The notes: generated by a model from the sequence alone, not told the origin. A DNA stretch of 64,000 nt from Erythrobacter sp. Alg231-14 (GCF_900149685.1 NZ_LT702999.1:806001-870000); one strand, 5' to 3'. Shown: positions 40,874-51,311, counted from the stretch's first letter. A program made the numbers and translations.

Positions 40874-42937
40874 TTATTTGCCGTCTGGCAATGCTGCCTT
40901 CAATTCTTCGACCCACACATCGGCCACCGCATCGGATGGCGCGCGCCAATCACCGCGCGGCGACAAGGCGCCTTGTGAGCTGACTTTGGGACCGTTCGGA
41001 ATGGCGCTGCGTTTGAATTGTGAGAAGCCAAAGAAGCGTTTCAGGAACAATTCGAGCCAAGATGCAATTTCAGTGAGATCGTATTGATTTTTGCGATCCT
41101 CGGGGAAACCAGCCGGCCAATCGCCTGCCTTCGCATCACGCCAAGCGTGATAGGCTAGGAACGCGATTTTCCCGGGACGTTGTCCGTATCGGATTGTGTG
41201 GTGGAGGAAGAAATCGTTCAGCTCGTAGGGGCCGACTTTCTCTTCGGTGCTTTGCATTGCTCCGTCTTCGTCGGCTGGGATCAGTTCTGGTGAAATCACC
41301 GTGTCATACACCGCCATCAGGACTTCGCCGCATTCTTGCGTGAATTGCTGAGTCTCCACCGTCCACCGGATAAGATACCGGATCAAAGTCTTGGGCACGC
41401 CGGAATTCACGCCGTAATGGCTCATGTGATCGCCAACGCCATAGGTGCACCAGCCCAGCGCAAGTTCGCTGAGATCACCCGTTCCGACGACAAAGCCGCC
41501 ATGTTGGCCGGCAATGCGGAAGAGGTAATCGGTGCGCAGGCCCGCCTGTACATTCTCAAACGTCACATCGTAGACCGGTTCCCCTTTCGCAAAGGGGTGG
41601 CCCATATCTTCCAACATGCGGGTCGCAGCCGGTTTGATGTCGATCTCTTCGGACGTGATCCCGAATGCCTCCATCAATTTCCACGCATTGCCCTTTGTCT
41701 CATCCGACGTGCCGAAACCGGGCATTGTGTAACCACGAATGGCCGTGCGCGGCAGGCCAAGCCGATCACATGCTTTACAAGCAACGATCAATGCATGCGT
41801 GCTGTCCAACCCGCCCGAAATGCCGATAACCAACGATTTGGCATGCGAAGCCTTGATCCGACGCATCAGGGCATCGACCTGAATGTTGAACGCTTCGTAG
41901 CAGTCTTCGTCCAAGGTTTTTTGATTGTTGGGCACGAATGGAAAACGACGGACAGGACGGATCAAACCGATATCGCCCGCCTCAATGGCGTGATCGAATA
42001 CGATTCGGCGGAATGAGTCTTCGGGCCTGCCATGCGCCTCAGCAGCGTCGGTGAATGTCTGATTGCGCATCCGTTCGGCCGCAATCCGATCGGTGTCGAT
42101 ATCTACAACGCACAGTTCCGGGTCGAGATCGAACCGGGCGCTTTCAGTCAACAATCCGCCAAGTTCGTAAATGACGCCCTGACCATCCCATGCCAAATCG
42201 GTTGTGCTTTCCCCATGGCCGCTGGCGGAATAGGCGTAGGCGCATATTGATCGCGCCGAGCTGGATCGGCAATGCAAATGGCGATCGTCGGCGCGGCCAA
42301 TGGTGATCGGCGATGCCGACAAGTTGCAGAGAATCAACGCCCCAGCCAAAGCCGCTAATGTGCCAGGTGGATTGGGCGCCCAGAAATCCTCGCAAATTTC
42401 TACGCCAAATGTGAAACCAGTTAGGTTCGACGCAGAAAACACCAGATCGGTGCCAAACGGCACTTCCTCTCCGTTCACGCCGATCCAAAGGTCTTGGCAA
42501 TTGCGCCCATGGGCAAAGTGGCGCTTTTCATAGAATTCGCGGTAATTGGGCAAGTAGCTTTTGGGGATCACTCCCAACAATTCACCCTGCGAAATGACCA
42601 GCGCACAATTGTACAGCTTTGCATTGCGACGGAGCGCGGCACCAATCACCAAGACAGGCGATAAATCCGCGCTCGCCTCAACAATGTCACCGATCGCCGC
42701 CTCTGTTGCGTCCAACAACGCGTTTTGCATATGCAAATCATCGATCGCGTAAGACGACACGCACAGTTCGGGATAGACCACCAAATCGACATTTTGCGCA
42801 TGGGCTTTGCGTGCTTCGGATAAGATACCGGCAGTATTGTACGCAACATCGCCCGTGCGCACACAAGGGGTAGACGTTGCAACCCGCACAAAACCGTGAG
42901 CGTGCATATCGAAAAAGGGATGCGAAGTGGTGGCCAT
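40874..42937 (-). CDS. nadE: Glutamine-dependent NAD(+) synthase
   Basis: A 687-residue two-domain enzyme. Residues 1-290 are a nitrilase-type glutaminase with Cys182 (VEICEDFW); residues 320-687 hold the synthetase with the ATP-binding SGGLDS loop at 374-379. It converts nicotinic acid adenine dinucleotide to NAD using glutamine and ATP. It stands alone. Confidence 0.95.
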   Translation of the reverse strand: MATTSHPFFDMHAHGFVRVATSTPCVRTGDVAYNTAGILSEARKAHAQNVDLVVYPELCVSSYAIDDLHMQNALLDATEAAIGDIVEASADLSPVLVIGAALRRNAKLYNCALVISQGELLGVIPKSYLPNYREFYEKRHFAHGRNCQDLWIGVNGEEVPFGTDLVFSASNLTGFTFGVEICEDFWAPNPPGTLAALAGALILCNLSASPITIGRADDRHLHCRSSSARSICAYAYSASGHGESTTDLAWDGQGVIYELGGLLTESARFDLDPELCVVDIDTDRIAAERMRNQTFTDAAEAHGRPEDSFRRIVFDHAIEAGDIGLIRPVRRFPFVPNNQKTLDEDCYEAFNIQVDALMRRIKASHAKSLVIGISGGLDSTHALIVACKACDRLGLPRTAIRGYTMPGFGTSDETKGNAWKLMEAFGITSEEIDIKPAATRMLEDMGHPFAKGEPVYDVTFENVQAGLRTDYLFRIAGQHGGFVVGTGDLSELALGWCTYGVGDHMSHYGVNSGVPKTLIRYLIRWTVETQQFTQECGEVLMAVYDTVISPELIPADEDGAMQSTEEKVGPYELNDFFLHHTIRYGQRPGKIAFLAYHAWRDAKAGDWPAGFPEDRKNQYDLTEIASWLELFLKRFFGFSQFKRSAIPNGPKVSSQGALSPRGDWRAPSDAVADVWVEELKAALPDGK

Positions 42938-43176
42938 GTTGCGGGCGGTGTCCTGTTTAAATCGTCAAACCCGCTCTAGCGGGTAAACAACGGCGTTACA
43001 AAGCCCGGCATTACGGGGGCGACAAGTTCGGCTTTCAGGCGGGACAGGGAAAATGCGACTTTGTGATGGCTGCACAGCGTTGCACAAAGCCGCGCGAACC
43101 TCCAATTGAATGATCAAGGGTCAGAGGGAACACGCACTCCCCCTCTTTCGAGGCCCAATAAAAGGAGACTTACGAT

Positions 43177-44043
43177 ATGGCCGATGCAACTTACACTCCC
43201 CCCGAAGTTTGGAACGCCGACACCGAATCCGGCGGCCGATTTGCCAGCATCAATCGCCCGACCGCTGGCGCGCGCGAAGACAAAGAATTGCCGCGCGGCG
43301 AAAATCCGTTTCAATTGCATTCTTTGGCCACGCCCAACGGCGTCAAAGTAACCATCATGCTCGAAGAGCTGTTGGAAAAAGGGCACACGGGCGCAGAATA
43401 CGACGCCTACACGGTCAACATTGGCGATGGTCAACAATTCACCAGCGGTTTTGTCGGCATCAATCCCAATTCGAAAATCCCTGCGCTCATTGATGCAAGC
43501 GGTGACACAGACTTTCGCGTTTTCGAATCCGGCGCGATCCTTGTCCATTTGGCCGAAAAGTTCGGGGAGTTTCTACCCACCGATCCCGCCGCACGCGCAG
43601 AAGTGATGAGCTGGGTTTTCTGGCAAGTTGGCACCGGGCCATTCATCGGCGGCGGGTTTGGGCATTTCTACGCCTATGCCCCCGAGAAATACGAATACCC
43701 GATCAACCGCTACGCCATGGAGGCAAAGCGCATCTTTGACGTGGCCGATCAACAATTGGGCAAGACACGTTTCCTTGCGGGCGACGAATACACGATAGCC
43801 GATATGGCCAATTTCCCGTGGCTCGCCCCGTTTGTTGCAGGCACCATCTACAATGAAGCCAAAACCTTCTTGTCGATTGATGATTACCAAAATGTTGGCC
43901 GGTGGGCGCGCGAAATCGCCACTCGTCCCGGCGTCCAGCGCGGGCGTTTGGTGAACAAGGTGTGGGGCGATGAGGATCAACAATTGATTGAACGCCATTC
44001 GCCATCCGATTTCGATGGAAAGAACCTCGACTTCACATTTTGA
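43177..44043 (+). CDS. yghU: Glutathione-dependent disulfide-bond oxidoreductase (YghU type)
   Basis: A 288-residue nu-class GST. Before the thioredoxin-like domain is the extra N-terminal region typical of YghU (YTPPEVWNADTESGGRFASINRPTAG). Family members reduce disulfides with two bound glutathiones. It has AAGGAG before the start and its own terminator. Confidence 0.92.
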   Translation: MADATYTPPEVWNADTESGGRFASINRPTAGAREDKELPRGENPFQLHSLATPNGVKVTIMLEELLEKGHTGAEYDAYTVNIGDGQQFTSGFVGINPNSKIPALIDASGDTDFRVFESGAILVHLAEKFGEFLPTDPAARAEVMSWVFWQVGTGPFIGGGFGHFYAYAPEKYEYPINRYAMEAKRIFDVADQQLGKTRFLAGDEYTIADMANFPWLAPFVAGTIYNEAKTFLSIDDYQNVGRWAREIATRPGVQRGRLVNKVWGDEDQQLIERHSPSDFDGKNLDFTF

Positions 44044-44063
44044 TCGTTTGATCACACACAAAT

Positions 44064-44097
44064 AATGGGCTGGAAGTTCTTGGACTTCCGGCCCATT
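44064..44097 (+). terminator. Terminator after yghU
   Basis: A 14-bp stem (AATGGGCTGGAAGT with ACTTCCGGCCCATT, one G-T pair) and a 6-nt loop lie 21 bp after the stop, followed by GTTGTTTTG. Confidence 0.8.
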
Positions 44098-44122
44098 GTT
44101 GTTTTGTGATTGAGAACAAGCA

Positions 44123-45508
44123 TTGAGCGCCCAACAACACGACAAGATTCGGCTTAAGGAAAAGCTGGGTTACGGTGTGGGGGATCTGCCGTCTGGGTTG
44201 TATCTCAATTTCTTTGGCGCCTACCTTTTGTATTTCTTCGTTGACCTGGGCGGTGTTGCCCCGGCGGCGATGGGCTTCATGCTTCTGATTTCCCGAGTGA
44301 TCGACGCCGTCACCGACCCGTTGATGGGAGCATTGAGCGATCGTACCCGTACGCGGTGGGGGCGGTATCGTCCGTATCTTTTGTTCGGCGCGATCCCGTT
44401 CGGCATCACCGGCTTTGCTATTTTCGCCGCGCCGCCGATGTCGGTCGGATGGTTGTTGGTGTGGGCCTACGTCACATACGGGCTTGCCATGCTGGCCTTT
44501 ACCGCTGTGAACGTGCCGTATTCCGGTTTGTTGGGGGTTATTTCCCCATCAGCAAAAGAACGTGCCAGCGTAACGGCGTATCGCATGTTCTTCTCTGGTT
44601 TTGCTGGGATCATGGTGGGGGTCTTGGCCACGACATTGGTGCGCGAATTGGGCGGCACAGACGAAGCGCGCGGCATTATGCTGACGATGGGTGTTTTCTC
44701 AGCCTTGGCGGTGGTGGTCTATCTTACGACTTTTGCGACAACCAAAGAGCGCATTCCCGCGGCACCCACAAACACCACCATTCGCCGCGACCTTGGCACA
44801 TTGGTGCGGACATCGGCGTGGATCGTTGTGGCGACGTCCGCCGTGTTTGGCGTTCTTTCCATTGCAAGCCGTGCGGCCACGGCGCGTTTCTTTTTCAAAT
44901 ATGTCGCGGGCGATGACGGCGCGCCGGTGTTCTTATTCCTTGATCGGTTTGGCCTTTTCCTAACCGCGTTGGCCTTGGGTCAAATCAGCGGAGTGTTGAT
45001 TGCCTTCACCTTGCAACGCCGATTCGAAAAATCGCATCTTATTATTGCGGGCGGCGCGATGAAGGTTGCTGGGATCGCAATCTTTGCCCTTGTCCCGCTG
45101 GATGCGGTGTGGCCGCAAACGATCGCGCAGTATTTCGTCGGCATCGGATTTGGCTTTTTGATGGTGCTCGCATTTTCCATGTTCACTGACATCGCCGAAT
45201 TTATCGATTGGAAATCGGGACAGCAAATGACCGCATTGACGGTGTCGGCATCCATTTTTGCGGTGAAAATCGGCATGGGATTGGGCGGCGCTCTACCGGG
45301 ATTGGTGCTTGAATGGACCGGTTTTGTCGCGGGCGAAGCACAAAGCGAACAGGCGATTGCCGGCATCAATTTTGCGTTTGCGGTGATGCCAGCCTTGATC
45401 TTGTTTCCCGCCGCCATCGCCATGATGTTCTACCGTTTGGACCACAAAACCATCGCAAAGGTCGAACGCGATTTGGCCACGCGCCGGGCAGAACAATCGC
45501 CGATATAG
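44123..45508 (+). CDS. GPH-type (MelB-like) sugar:cation symporter, MFS
   Basis: A 461-residue twelve-helix transporter with a TTG start. LKEKLGYGVGDLPSGLYLNFFGAYLLYF at the N-terminus and DPLMGALSDRTRTRWGRYRPYLL in the 2-3 loop are marks of the glycoside-pentoside-hexuronide family. The substrate is unknown; no sugar-degradation genes are adjacent. Confidence 0.85.
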   Translation: MSAQQHDKIRLKEKLGYGVGDLPSGLYLNFFGAYLLYFFVDLGGVAPAAMGFMLLISRVIDAVTDPLMGALSDRTRTRWGRYRPYLLFGAIPFGITGFAIFAAPPMSVGWLLVWAYVTYGLAMLAFTAVNVPYSGLLGVISPSAKERASVTAYRMFFSGFAGIMVGVLATTLVRELGGTDEARGIMLTMGVFSALAVVVYLTTFATTKERIPAAPTNTTIRRDLGTLVRTSAWIVVATSAVFGVLSIASRAATARFFFKYVAGDDGAPVFLFLDRFGLFLTALALGQISGVLIAFTLQRRFEKSHLIIAGGAMKVAGIAIFALVPLDAVWPQTIAQYFVGIGFGFLMVLAFSMFTDIAEFIDWKSGQQMTALTVSASIFAVKIGMGLGGALPGLVLEWTGFVAGEAQSEQAIAGINFAFAVMPALILFPAAIAMMFYRLDHKTIAKVERDLATRRAEQSPI

Positions 45509-45528
45509 AAATAACCGACTAAACACCC

Positions 45529-45556
45529 TTCACATATGCAAAAGAGGCGTTATATC
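45529..45556 (+). promoter_or_regulatory. Predicted promoter of tRNA-Gln
   Basis: TTCACA (45529-45534) and TATATC (45551-45556) with a 16-bp spacer lie just before the tRNA. Confidence 0.5.
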
Positions 45557-45568
45557 GCGCTCTCCTGC

Positions 45569-45643
45569 TGGGGCGTCGCCAAGTGGTAAGGCACCGCTTT
45601 TTGGTAGCGGCATTCGCAGGTTCGATCCCTGCCGCCCCAGCCA
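45569..45643 (+). tRNA. tRNA-Gln (anticodon TTG)
   Basis: The 75-nt gene folds as a cloverleaf: acceptor TGGGGCG/CGCCCCA, discriminator G, then an encoded CCA. The anticodon stem is CCGCT/AGCGG around the loop TTTTGGT, giving anticodon TTG. The T loop is TTCGATC. Confidence 0.95.
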
Positions 45644-45672
45644 GGAATACCCTAAATTCGGTCAACCATGCT

Positions 45673-46437
45673 TCAGACTGTGCCTGCAACGCACAGATTC
45701 TGCCCGGTTACCCATTCGCCCGAAGCGCCGACAAGATAGAGCACACAGGCAGCAATATCGCGCGGTGTGCCGAGTCGTCCCGCGGGTAGGTTCAGTTGTT
45801 CGAGCAAGGGACCGAAATCTTCGTCGGTCATGTCCAACGCCTTTTTCACGGTGTCGGTCGGAACAAATCCAGGAAGGATGGCATTCACGCGAATCTTTTG
45901 CGCTCCCATTTCCAGCGCCAATGTCTTGGTCAACATATTCACGCCCGCTTTCGCCGCGCTGTAATGTCCACTGCCCGGAAATGGATCGCGGCCCGCCATG
46001 CTTGATGTGTTCACGATGCTGCCGCCGTCTTTCATATGCCGCGCGGCCGCCCGAACCCCGTAAAACACAGATGAGAGGTTAACCGCCAAGGTCTTATCCC
46101 ATTCCGCCGGGTCCAATTCGGTGATCGGCGCCGACACCAAGGATCCGCCCGCATTGTTGATCCAAATATCCAGCCGGCCAAATTCGTCTACGGCCCGCTG
46201 GGCCAAGGCATCCATGTCTTCGGCGCTGGACACGTCTGTGGCTTGTGCGATGGCGCGGCCTGCTGAATTGCTGGCGTTGATCGCATCGGCGACACCGGAA
46301 ATTTGATCATTCGACCGCGCGGCGCACACCACATTGGCACCCGCTTCGGCAAGCAAATGGGCGATGCCTTCGCCAATGCCTCTACCCGCTCCAGTGATAA
46401 CGGCGGTTTGGCCCGATAGGTCGAACAGATCCTGCAT
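45673..46437 (-). CDS. SDR-family oxidoreductase
   Basis: A 254-residue short-chain dehydrogenase. Cofactor motif GAGRGIG at 17-23, NNAG in the middle, and catalytic Ser (NTSSMAG) and YSAAK (Tyr-xxx-Lys) are all present. The C-terminal GEWVTGQNLCVAGT is typical. Substrate unknown. Confidence 0.9.
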   Translation of the reverse strand: MQDLFDLSGQTAVITGAGRGIGEGIAHLLAEAGANVVCAARSNDQISGVADAINASNSAGRAIAQATDVSSAEDMDALAQRAVDEFGRLDIWINNAGGSLVSAPITELDPAEWDKTLAVNLSSVFYGVRAAARHMKDGGSIVNTSSMAGRDPFPGSGHYSAAKAGVNMLTKTLALEMGAQKIRVNAILPGFVPTDTVKKALDMTDEDFGPLLEQLNLPAGRLGTPRDIAACVLYLVGASGEWVTGQNLCVAGTV

Positions 46438-46505
46438 GCAGTCTTACTCCTGAAATTGATCAAGAGCGAAACTTGGCCCGCAACCGGATCCGCGTCCACT
46501 AACGG

Positions 46506-47483
46506 TTATGGTGACGGTGATTGGGATCCGAGCACCGCATCGGCCAAGGCAATGCCTGAAATCCATGCCCCTTCGACCCGTGGCGAATGCAAGTAATCGC
46601 CGGCGATCCCGATTTGCGCGTCCGCATCAAATCGCGCAGGTTCGCCGGTCGCCGCCGCAGGCTTCGCATACAACCAACGATGCGCGGTGACGTGAATGGG
46701 GGCGCCCACAATGGCGCCTGTTTGATCGGCGAAGTCTTTCAACAGGATCGGCCCGACCTCTTCTTTCGGGAGATCGATGATCTCGGCGCTGCGGTCTGCA
46801 CTGGCGTGCAGCACCCAACATTCAACACCGGTGCGTCCCGGTTTAGCCGAATTGCGCGCGGCCCAAGCAATCCGCGCATCGTGATCTGCGACGCAATCAG
46901 ACGCGATCGGCAAGGGTTGCGCAAATCCGGCCATAACCGCCCAACACGGCTCTGATACGACCTGAGCGGGCACCGAGGCGAGTTCTGGGTCGATATCGGT
47001 CAGCAAATCGCTCGCTTGTTCCGCGGGCACTGCGATCAGGACGATGTTTGCCGAATAGACGGCATCGCCCGTATCGACGCGATATTGCCCGTTCAATTGG
47101 CTTATATTCATGGCGCGAACGCCCCATCGCACGTCCAAACCATCCGCCATTGCGCGGATTGGGCCGTTCATGCCGGGTGTGCCGACCCAAGCTTTGTCTT
47201 CGCCAGTATCAGCCTCTGGCCAGCGCGCGACGACGCCGCGCTCCTGCCATTGTTCGATGGTGGATTGAAAACGGGGATCGCGCGCGGTGAAGAATTGCGC
47301 GCCGTGATCGAAACCGACCGTCTCACCGTCTATGTCTGCCCGCCGCGCCGCCATGCGACCGCCCGGCCCTCGACCTTTGTCCAATACCCGCACATCGCGC
47401 CCGGCCCCAGCCAAACGCACCGCGCATGAAAGCCCGGCCATGCCCGCGCCAACTATCAAAATATCGCTGTGTTGATTATCCAT
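46506..47483 (-). CDS. FAD-dependent oxidoreductase, renalase-like
   Basis: A 325-residue flavoprotein. The N-terminal Rossmann fold is ILIVGAGMAGLSCAVRLAGAG, and GRGPGGRMAARRA follows as in renalase and amine-oxidase-like proteins. Substrate unknown. The start at 47483 (MDNQHSD) is preferred over 47522. It reads with egtD 69 bp upstream. Confidence 0.88.
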   Translation of the reverse strand: MDNQHSDILIVGAGMAGLSCAVRLAGAGRDVRVLDKGRGPGGRMAARRADIDGETVGFDHGAQFFTARDPRFQSTIEQWQERGVVARWPEADTGEDKAWVGTPGMNGPIRAMADGLDVRWGVRAMNISQLNGQYRVDTGDAVYSANIVLIAVPAEQASDLLTDIDPELASVPAQVVSEPCWAVMAGFAQPLPIASDCVADHDARIAWAARNSAKPGRTGVECWVLHASADRSAEIIDLPKEEVGPILLKDFADQTGAIVGAPIHVTAHRWLYAKPAAATGEPARFDADAQIGIAGDYLHSPRVEGAWISGIALADAVLGSQSPSP

Positions 47484-47552
47484 GCACCCACAACGCGCGG
47501 AACGGCCAAGCGTTTCATACAAAACGCACAGGCACCGACATTGTGATTTCTT

Positions 47553-48539
47553 TTAAGGCGCGCTGCGGTTCGGTTTTGCCTCGGCTAGGATCAACGAGAA
47601 CCGTTCTTGATCGTCCAACCAACGCGCCTGCGTTTCCCAACCGCCCGCCAACAACAACATGCTGGATGTGCGCCGGTTGAATTTGTGGCTGTTTTCCGTG
47701 TGGATCGTGTCTCCACCGGCCATCGCAAATTCATGGCCATCAACAACAAAGACGATGTCGGTTTGGGCAACCAAATGCATTTCTATGCGTGCGTGCTCGT
47801 CGTTCCAGCGCGCCTCATGCTGCAATTGATCCAATGGGATATTTCCGTCCAACTCGCGATTGATCCGGCGCACCAAATTGCGGTTGAATTCCGCCGTGAC
47901 CCCGGCCGCGTCGTCATAGGCAGCGATCAACGTATCGGTGTCTTTGATCAGATCCATTCCGATCAACAATTGCGCACCCTCGCCCAACGTCTCACGCATG
48001 TTCCGCAACAGATCAACCGACGTCCGCGCCACCATATTTCCGATGGTTGATCCCGGGAAGAACCCAAGTTTCGGCATGTCCGCCACGGTGTCGGGCAAGG
48101 CGACCTGACGCATGAAGTCTGCCTCAACGGGATGAACCGGCAGACCGGGAAACTTCTCTGCAAGATCTTGCGCAGCGGCGCGTAGAAAATCGCCCGATAT
48201 ATCCAACGGGACGTATGCGGCCGGCGCAATCGCCGACAGCAAGAGCGGCGTTTTCAATGATGATCCCGAACCAAATTCAACGACCGCGCGCCCTGCCCCG
48301 ATCATCTCTGCGAAACTATCGCCGCGGGTTTTCAAAATCTGTGTTTCGGCCCGCGTCGGATAATATTCCGGCAGTTGCGTGATATCCTCAAACAACTGCG
48401 ATCCCGCGTCATCGTAAAGCCAGCGCGCCGGGGTTGCCTTTTGCGCTTGAGACAGTCCTGCCAGAATGTCGGCACGAAATTTCGTATCGACACCGCTGGC
48501 GTCTTTCTCAACCAGTTTGAGGCCTTGCGCGCTCGTCAT
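47553..48539 (-). CDS. egtD: L-histidine N(alpha)-methyltransferase
   Basis: A 328-residue SAM enzyme that trimethylates histidine to hercynine, the first step of ergothioneine synthesis. YYPTRAETQIL and VEFGSGSSLKTPLLLSA are EgtD signatures. The ATG lies 2 bp after the egtB stop, so the pair is coupled. A longer frame to 48806 runs inside egtB and is rejected. Confidence 0.93.
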   Translation of the reverse strand: MTSAQGLKLVEKDASGVDTKFRADILAGLSQAQKATPARWLYDDAGSQLFEDITQLPEYYPTRAETQILKTRGDSFAEMIGAGRAVVEFGSGSSLKTPLLLSAIAPAAYVPLDISGDFLRAAAQDLAEKFPGLPVHPVEADFMRQVALPDTVADMPKLGFFPGSTIGNMVARTSVDLLRNMRETLGEGAQLLIGMDLIKDTDTLIAAYDDAAGVTAEFNRNLVRRINRELDGNIPLDQLQHEARWNDEHARIEMHLVAQTDIVFVVDGHEFAMAGGDTIHTENSHKFNRRTSSMLLLAGGWETQARWLDDQERFSLILAEAKPNRSAP

Positions 48540-48541
48540 AT

Positions 48542-49831
48542 TCAAAGGTCCTTGGCCAATCGCAAGCCAGTGAACTGCCAGCGTTGGTGTGGGTAAAAGA
48601 AATTGCGGTACGAACTGCGCGAATGACCCCGCATGGTCGCACAACTCGCGCCTTTCAACACGAATTGGCCGCTCATGAATTTGCCATTGTATTCGCCCAC
48701 CGCCCCCGAAGCGGGCTGGAACCGGGGATAGGGTAAATAAGCAGATCGCGTGAATTGCCAACAATCGCCAAACAAATCTACCCCGCCCATAGGGACCGGA
48801 TCGCACGCCATGGTCAATTGATTGCCGCCTGCCCGATCATGCGCAGCAGGCGCGGCCTTTCCGTTAGTATCAGGCGCACTTTGACCGCGAGCGACAGCTT
48901 CCCATTCAAATTCTGTGGGGAGGCGCGCACCGGCCCATGTCGCAAAGGCGTCCGCTTCGAAATAGGAGATATGCGTGACCGGCGCATCTGGATCGCGATC
49001 GCGTATTCCGGAATGCGAAAACCATTGATCGTTGCGCCAATAAAGCGGCGCATTGATCCCATGTTCACGCACCCAAGCCAAACCGTCCGACAACCACAGT
49101 GACGCATCGCTATAGCCGCCGTCAGCGATAAATTGCGACCATTCCCGATTGGTGATCAATCGATCCGCCAATGCGAATGGTTCCAACAAGACACGGTGGC
49201 GTGGGCCTTCATTGTCAAAGGCGAATCCGCCATCATCCGCGCCATCATGCCCGATCAACGCGACCCCACCGGGATGCGTATACCAGCCCATCTCGCCTTG
49301 CGGCGGAGATGTGACCGCGTGTCTATCGAACATGGCCGGCGCGAGTGGATTTTGGAACAGAGCGTGCTTGATATCGGTCAACAGCAATTCAATATGCTGT
49401 TGCTCATGCGCGATGCCCAACGCGATCAATTCGTCATGCGCACCGCTATCGATCAAAGGCGTCATGGCGTCATCAACCGCCGCGCGCCAATCCAATACTT
49501 CATCCAAAGCGGGACGCGACAACATTCCGCGAGAGAAACGACCGATCCGCTCTCCTTCCGCTTCGTAATAGGAATTGAAGAGAAACGGCCATTCGGCGTT
49601 ATACGGACGATACGATGGTGCGTTGTCGCGTAAAAGGAACGTTTCCCAAAACCATGTCGTGTGCGCCAAATGCCATTTGGCGGGACTCGCATCTTCCATC
49701 GATTGGATTGTCGCATCCGCGTCCGATAAGGGCGCAACCAATGCCTCGCTCATCGAGCGGGTGCGGCGGTATTGATCCGCCAGCACATCGTTCTGGATAT
49801 GCGTTTCGTTTTGCTGCTTGCTCTGTGGCAA
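48542..49831 (-). CDS. egtB: Ergothioneine synthase EgtB (sulfoxide synthase)
   Basis: A 429-residue protein with an N-terminal DinB-like iron site (His142, His146 and Glu148 in HEQQHIE; another His in WHLAHTTWFWE) and a C-terminal formylglycine-generating-enzyme domain (PVTHISYFEADAFATWAGARLPTEFEWEAVARG). It joins hercynine to a thiol donor using oxygen. EgtA, EgtC and EgtE are not nearby. The gap to the next gene (49832-50014) shows nothing else. Confidence 0.93.
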   Translation of the reverse strand: MPQSKQQNETHIQNDVLADQYRRTRSMSEALVAPLSDADATIQSMEDASPAKWHLAHTTWFWETFLLRDNAPSYRPYNAEWPFLFNSYYEAEGERIGRFSRGMLSRPALDEVLDWRAAVDDAMTPLIDSGAHDELIALGIAHEQQHIELLLTDIKHALFQNPLAPAMFDRHAVTSPPQGEMGWYTHPGGVALIGHDGADDGGFAFDNEGPRHRVLLEPFALADRLITNREWSQFIADGGYSDASLWLSDGLAWVREHGINAPLYWRNDQWFSHSGIRDRDPDAPVTHISYFEADAFATWAGARLPTEFEWEAVARGQSAPDTNGKAAPAAHDRAGGNQLTMACDPVPMGGVDLFGDCWQFTRSAYLPYPRFQPASGAVGEYNGKFMSGQFVLKGASCATMRGHSRSSYRNFFYPHQRWQFTGLRLAKDL

Positions 49832-50014
49832 AGGGCAGCTCCCTCATCCCTCAAATCGACCTCAACAAACATGCCGCAATTGAGTGGGGAAAGAAAGGCA
49901 CTTCCAACAATTTAGACGCATCATCGCGTCTTGTTTCGGTATCAGGGATAATGGGGGCCGGGATCGGACGCAGGATCAAGCGCCAGGGTGCAAGCCACAT
50001 CAGCCACAGGCAAT

Positions 50015-51229
50015 TTACGCCGCCATGCGCACGCGATTGCGACCCGCATGTTTGGCATCGTACAAGGCGCCATCGGCCCGCGCGAACAGGGACAGCGCCG
50101 TGTCGCCCGCCTGAATGCAGGTGTATCCAAGGCTGACTGTGACGCTGGAGACCGGTTCTACTCCGCTGTCGCTGGCAATGATTTGGCGCAATCGTTCAAT
50201 CATAACGCGCGCCATTCCATCGGACGCGCCCGGAATGATCCAGACAAACTCCTCACCCCCAACGCGGCCAACCGTGTCGCCTTGTCGAGCCTGCCCATTG
50301 GCGAGCCGGGCAACGCGTTGCAGCACTTTATCGCCCAAAGGATGTCCGTGCGTGTCGTTGACCCTTTTGAAGTGATCAATATCAAACATGACCATCACCA
50401 AAGGCATCTGGGTGACCCGCGCGTTCATCACGATCCTGTCCAATTCGCGCATCACGCGTCGGCGATTGGCAAGCCCGGTGAGCGGGTCTGTTTCAGCCAA
50501 TTCGCGCGCATGCCGCGCCTCGTCGATGGCTTCGGCGCGCTTTGTCTCCAACAAACGTTCGCGTTGCACCTGAACCGTGTTGTCGCGCACGACCGCGACG
50601 ACCCGATGCACGGTTCCATCACCGCCCATCAAATTGCACGCTTGAACAGAGATGGAATGCGCAACGCCATCGTACCCATAAACGTCAAACTGCAGCATGA
50701 AGGGTTCGACCTCTTCAGCGTGATCTTTCACCTTGCTGATCAAATCGATATCGTTGGCGAAAAGCAGCGTTTCCGCATCGCCTTCGACGAAACTCTCTTT
50801 CGCATCGATACCGAAAAGGCGCTTCAAACCGTCGGACCATTGCTGGTTTCCCGATTTCGGATCGTACTGCCAAACCCCGATGCCGGCGATGGTTTCTGCC
50901 ATCCGAACGGTCCGCAGCAATTCTGCCATGCTGCGCGCTCTTTTACGGGCAAGCCGTGCGACTTTGCGGGTCTCACGGCGCGCGGCGATCACTTTACCAA
51001 TCGCCGCCATCGCGATCAAACCCAAGACAAATACCACCAACATCATTAGGTCAGCACCCATCGTGCTGTTCAATGCTGCAATGATTTCAGGGCTGAGTTC
51101 AGAGCTGGGCTCTGGGGAATCCGCGGCGACCGACACTGCCCCATGAGGCGCGACCAATGCACCGAGTGCTCCGGTCATCTCTGATTGAATCCAAAGGATA
51201 TCTCGCAAAGCCATCATGGCATTGTGCAT
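50015..51229 (-). CDS. Membrane-anchored diguanylate cyclase (PAS-GGDEF)
   Basis: A 404-residue protein. One membrane helix lies around residues 60-82 (LMMLVVFVLGLIAMAAIGKV), then a PAS-like region with a heme-free core (GVWQYDPKSGNQQWSD), then a GGDEF domain with the active motif GGEEF at 324-328. It makes cyclic di-GMP. Alternative start codons lie 4 and 5 residues in. Confidence 0.9.
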   Translation of the reverse strand: MHNAMMALRDILWIQSEMTGALGALVAPHGAVSVAADSPEPSSELSPEIIAALNSTMGADLMMLVVFVLGLIAMAAIGKVIAARRETRKVARLARKRARSMAELLRTVRMAETIAGIGVWQYDPKSGNQQWSDGLKRLFGIDAKESFVEGDAETLLFANDIDLISKVKDHAEEVEPFMLQFDVYGYDGVAHSISVQACNLMGGDGTVHRVVAVVRDNTVQVQRERLLETKRAEAIDEARHARELAETDPLTGLANRRRVMRELDRIVMNARVTQMPLVMVMFDIDHFKRVNDTHGHPLGDKVLQRVARLANGQARQGDTVGRVGGEEFVWIIPGASDGMARVMIERLRQIIASDSGVEPVSSVTVSLGYTCIQAGDTALSLFARADGALYDAKHAGRNRVRMAA

Positions 51230-51311
51230 ACATACCCATGAGTGTCCGCCAGCAGCACACCACCATAGGGACTGTCACGTAAGGACGGTTATGCCCCGAA
51301 CAAAAAGGACA

